Shown here: positions 23,773 to 25,198 of the stretch, one piece after another
Layout of the letters: each line of letters opens with the position of its first letter
Position numbering within the stretch: position 1 is the first letter of the stretch
Assembly (NCBI GenBank): GCA_031404355.1
Contig: JANNHK010000438.1
Coordinates: forward strand, 1 to 25,198
Direction: 5' to 3'
DNA length: 25,198 bases
Origin: JANNHK01 sp031404355
GTDB taxonomy: Bacteria > Actinomycetota > Acidimicrobiia > IMCC26256 > PALSA-610
Notes under the pieces: generated by a model
What the model was told of the DNA's origin: nothing
Seen by the model: only the letters and a program-made list of their open reading frames with translations
The model's database searches: none
Translations under genes and position numbers: made by a program

Positions 23773-25164
23773 TCATGCAGTCAAGCGACGCTCGAGCGCC
23801 CGCTCTGCCTGCCGACCGCAAGCGATGAGAAACACGTCGAGCGGGATCATCCCCACGCCGTCGGATGCCTCCTCGGGCGCCACCAGCGGAGCCCGAGGCG
23901 AAACGATGTAGCACCGGTTCCGGAAACGCTCGTGGCGAGCGACGAGCGCGCGCATTCCGGACCGACGATGATCTGCGCCCGACCCGATCTCGAACGCCAT
24001 CGGGCCGTCGGGCTGATCGAATACCAGGTCGACTTCGTCCTTGCCGTCGCGCCAATGAAAGACCCGTATCCCGCTGTGGATCCCAACGGAACGCAGCGTC
24101 GACGCGACGAGGTTCTCCAGCAATACGCCGAGTTCTTCCGGATTGCCGAGCGGATCGAGGCCGCGCTGCAATGCTGCCGTTCGAATGGCGCCGTCGACGA
24201 AGTACAGCTTCCGCCCGCGCTTTTGAACTGAGGCCTCGCGCCCCGAGTAGTTGGGAAGCGTGAAGACCAAGAAGGCCTGCTCCAGGTACGAGAGGTACTT
24301 GTCGAACGTGGGCTGCGACAGCCCATCGAGTTCTTGACACAGGTTGGTCGGGGAGAGCAGGCCCGTGATCTGGCCCGCGAGAACGTACAACAGACGCTCG
24401 AGCATCATCGGGTTGTCGACGCCGAACGACTGCGGAATGTCCTTGTAGATCGCGCGTTCGACGGCATCGTTGCGCAGGACCTGCTGCGACTGGAGCAGTC
24501 GCTCGCGAGCGTCCGCGGTGGTGTCGGAGCGCGCGCCGAGAAGCAACTCGGGAAACCCTCCGATCAAGAGGAACAGCTCGCGAAGTTGCTCGATCGCCTC
24601 GGCGTTCGGGAGGCGTTGCGGCAAGTTCGCCACAGTGTCGGCCAGCGTGTCGCGCACGTCGACGTCGATGTCGATCTTCATCAGGCTCAACAGCTCGGTG
24701 AAGAGGTACGGAGAAAGAAACTGCTCATCCCAGCGGCCGACGCCGCTCTCGAGTCTTCGACCGCGCAGCGCCGCCGTTGCGCTCGATGTCGCCACAATGC
24801 GAACTGGCCATCGTTCGTCGTAGAACGTCTTGAGCCAGAGGTCCCATTCGCGCGCGTAGACGAGTTCGTCCAGGAGCAGAAACGTCGGACTCGCAGTTGT
24901 CCCGCCGCTCGTCGCGAGAATCGTCCGGACAAGTTCGCCGAGGTCCTCCCGGAGCAGCAGCGGATGGTCGAGTCGCAACCACCACAATCGAGCGGGGTCG
25001 ATCCCTCCGTCGATCAGGCGGCGAACGGTCTGGTACATCACGGTCGTCTTGCCGACCCGGCGGGGCCCAAGGATCAGCTGAAAGCGCTTCGGGGTGTCAT
25101 GCGAGATCCGACGCCACAGGACGCTGACTGGAACTGTCGTTCGAGAACGCGTGCTTCGGAACAT
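23773..25164 (-). CDS. AAA-family ATPase with DUF4143-type C-terminal domain
   Basis: The 463-residue product has a P-loop near the N terminus, GPRRVGKTT (33-41), and a Walker B region TFLLLDELVYAREW with sensor-like IVATSSAT, typical of AAA_14 proteins. The C-terminal third has the DUF4143 arrangement: winged-helix-like LSQPTFDKYLSYLEQAFLVF, KLYFVDGAIRTA, and a PD-(D/E)xK-like core, EVDLVFD followed by AFEIGSG. The Lys usual after the last Glu is replaced (E-I-G), so nuclease activity is doubtful. Such ATPases are widespread and mostly uncharacterised. The start is the ATG at 25164; an in-frame TAG lies just upstream, so the protein is complete. Its codon use and lower GC stretches look a little different from the pst genes, a weak hint of transfer. 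No toxin or partner gene is visible. Confidence 0.85.
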   Translation of the reverse strand: MFRSTRSRTTVPVSVLWRRISHDTPKRFQLILGPRRVGKTTVMYQTVRRLIDGGIDPARLWWLRLDHPLLLREDLGELVRTILATSGGTTASPTFLLLDELVYAREWDLWLKTFYDERWPVRIVATSSATAALRGRRLESGVGRWDEQFLSPYLFTELLSLMKIDIDVDVRDTLADTVANLPQRLPNAEAIEQLRELFLLIGGFPELLLGARSDTTADARERLLQSQQVLRNDAVERAIYKDIPQSFGVDNPMMLERLLYVLAGQITGLLSPTNLCQELDGLSQPTFDKYLSYLEQAFLVFTLPNYSGREASVQKRGRKLYFVDGAIRTAALQRGLDPLGNPEELGVLLENLVASTLRSVGIHSGIRVFHWRDGKDEVDLVFDQPDGPMAFEIGSGADHRRSGMRALVARHERFRNRCYIVSPRAPLVAPEEASDGVGMIPLDVFLIACGRQAERALERRLTA

Positions 25165-25198
25165 CCTGACCCGCTACGTGGTCACGGATCGTTCGGTG

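Overview
The window is high-GC, gene-dense DNA from an actinobacterium. The lineage is probably Acidimicrobiia. I infer this from the base composition, the frequent GTG starts, the Thr-rich PTTTTT stalk proteins, an actinobacterial R-W-x-H-P-x-E-L motif and the PstSCAB sequences. No marker gene fixes the genus. I see no rRNA, tRNA, CRISPR array or insertion sequence.

Left part (1-6728), housekeeping and mixed genes. It begins with the end of a HEAT-repeat protein. This converges on a minus-strand unit of moaE, a 58-residue single-span membrane protein and mreB. Diverging from moaE are a membrane-anchored HtrA-like protein that has lost its catalytic His and Ser, and, overlapping it, a fused AhbA-AhbB siroheme decarboxylase. 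Next come a membrane-tailed SDR epimerase-like protein (minus) and a zincin-like DUF2342-type protein (plus), divergent with only 19 bases between them.

Middle and right part (6740-23568), a phosphate and cell-surface region lying entirely on the minus strand. In transcription order from 23568 downward, a nine-gene operon runs pstC, pstA, pstS, a very large binding-protein-like surface protein, three related secreted proteins with C-terminal membrane segments (one carrying LPTTG), a sortase-fold protein without catalytic His or Cys, and pstB. Several junctions are 4-base RTGA overlaps. Beyond pstB, probably from their own promoter, come a second secreted PstS-type protein and a secreted protein with two copies of a Cys-containing HFKCYK-type domain. 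Then come an LPRTG-anchored Thr-stalk protein and an OmpR-type regulator with a degenerate receiver domain. Five proteins in the region share one secreted N-terminal domain, the fifth only weakly. Tandem 11-base GTTCA-type repeats resembling actinobacterial PHO boxes lie upstream of the pst operon, of the second pstS and of the Thr-stalk protein, so the whole region may be one phosphate-starvation regulon.

Right end (23773-25164): an AAA/DUF4143-type ATPase on the minus strand, upstream of the pst promoter region.

Two genes of the pst operon are broken by single-base shifts, each at a run of four G (18860-18863 and 16753-16756). Removing one base repairs both, so they are probably consensus errors, though true frameshifts are possible. 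The most novel element is a Pst transporter operon that embeds a paralogous cell-surface protein family and a pseudo-sortase.
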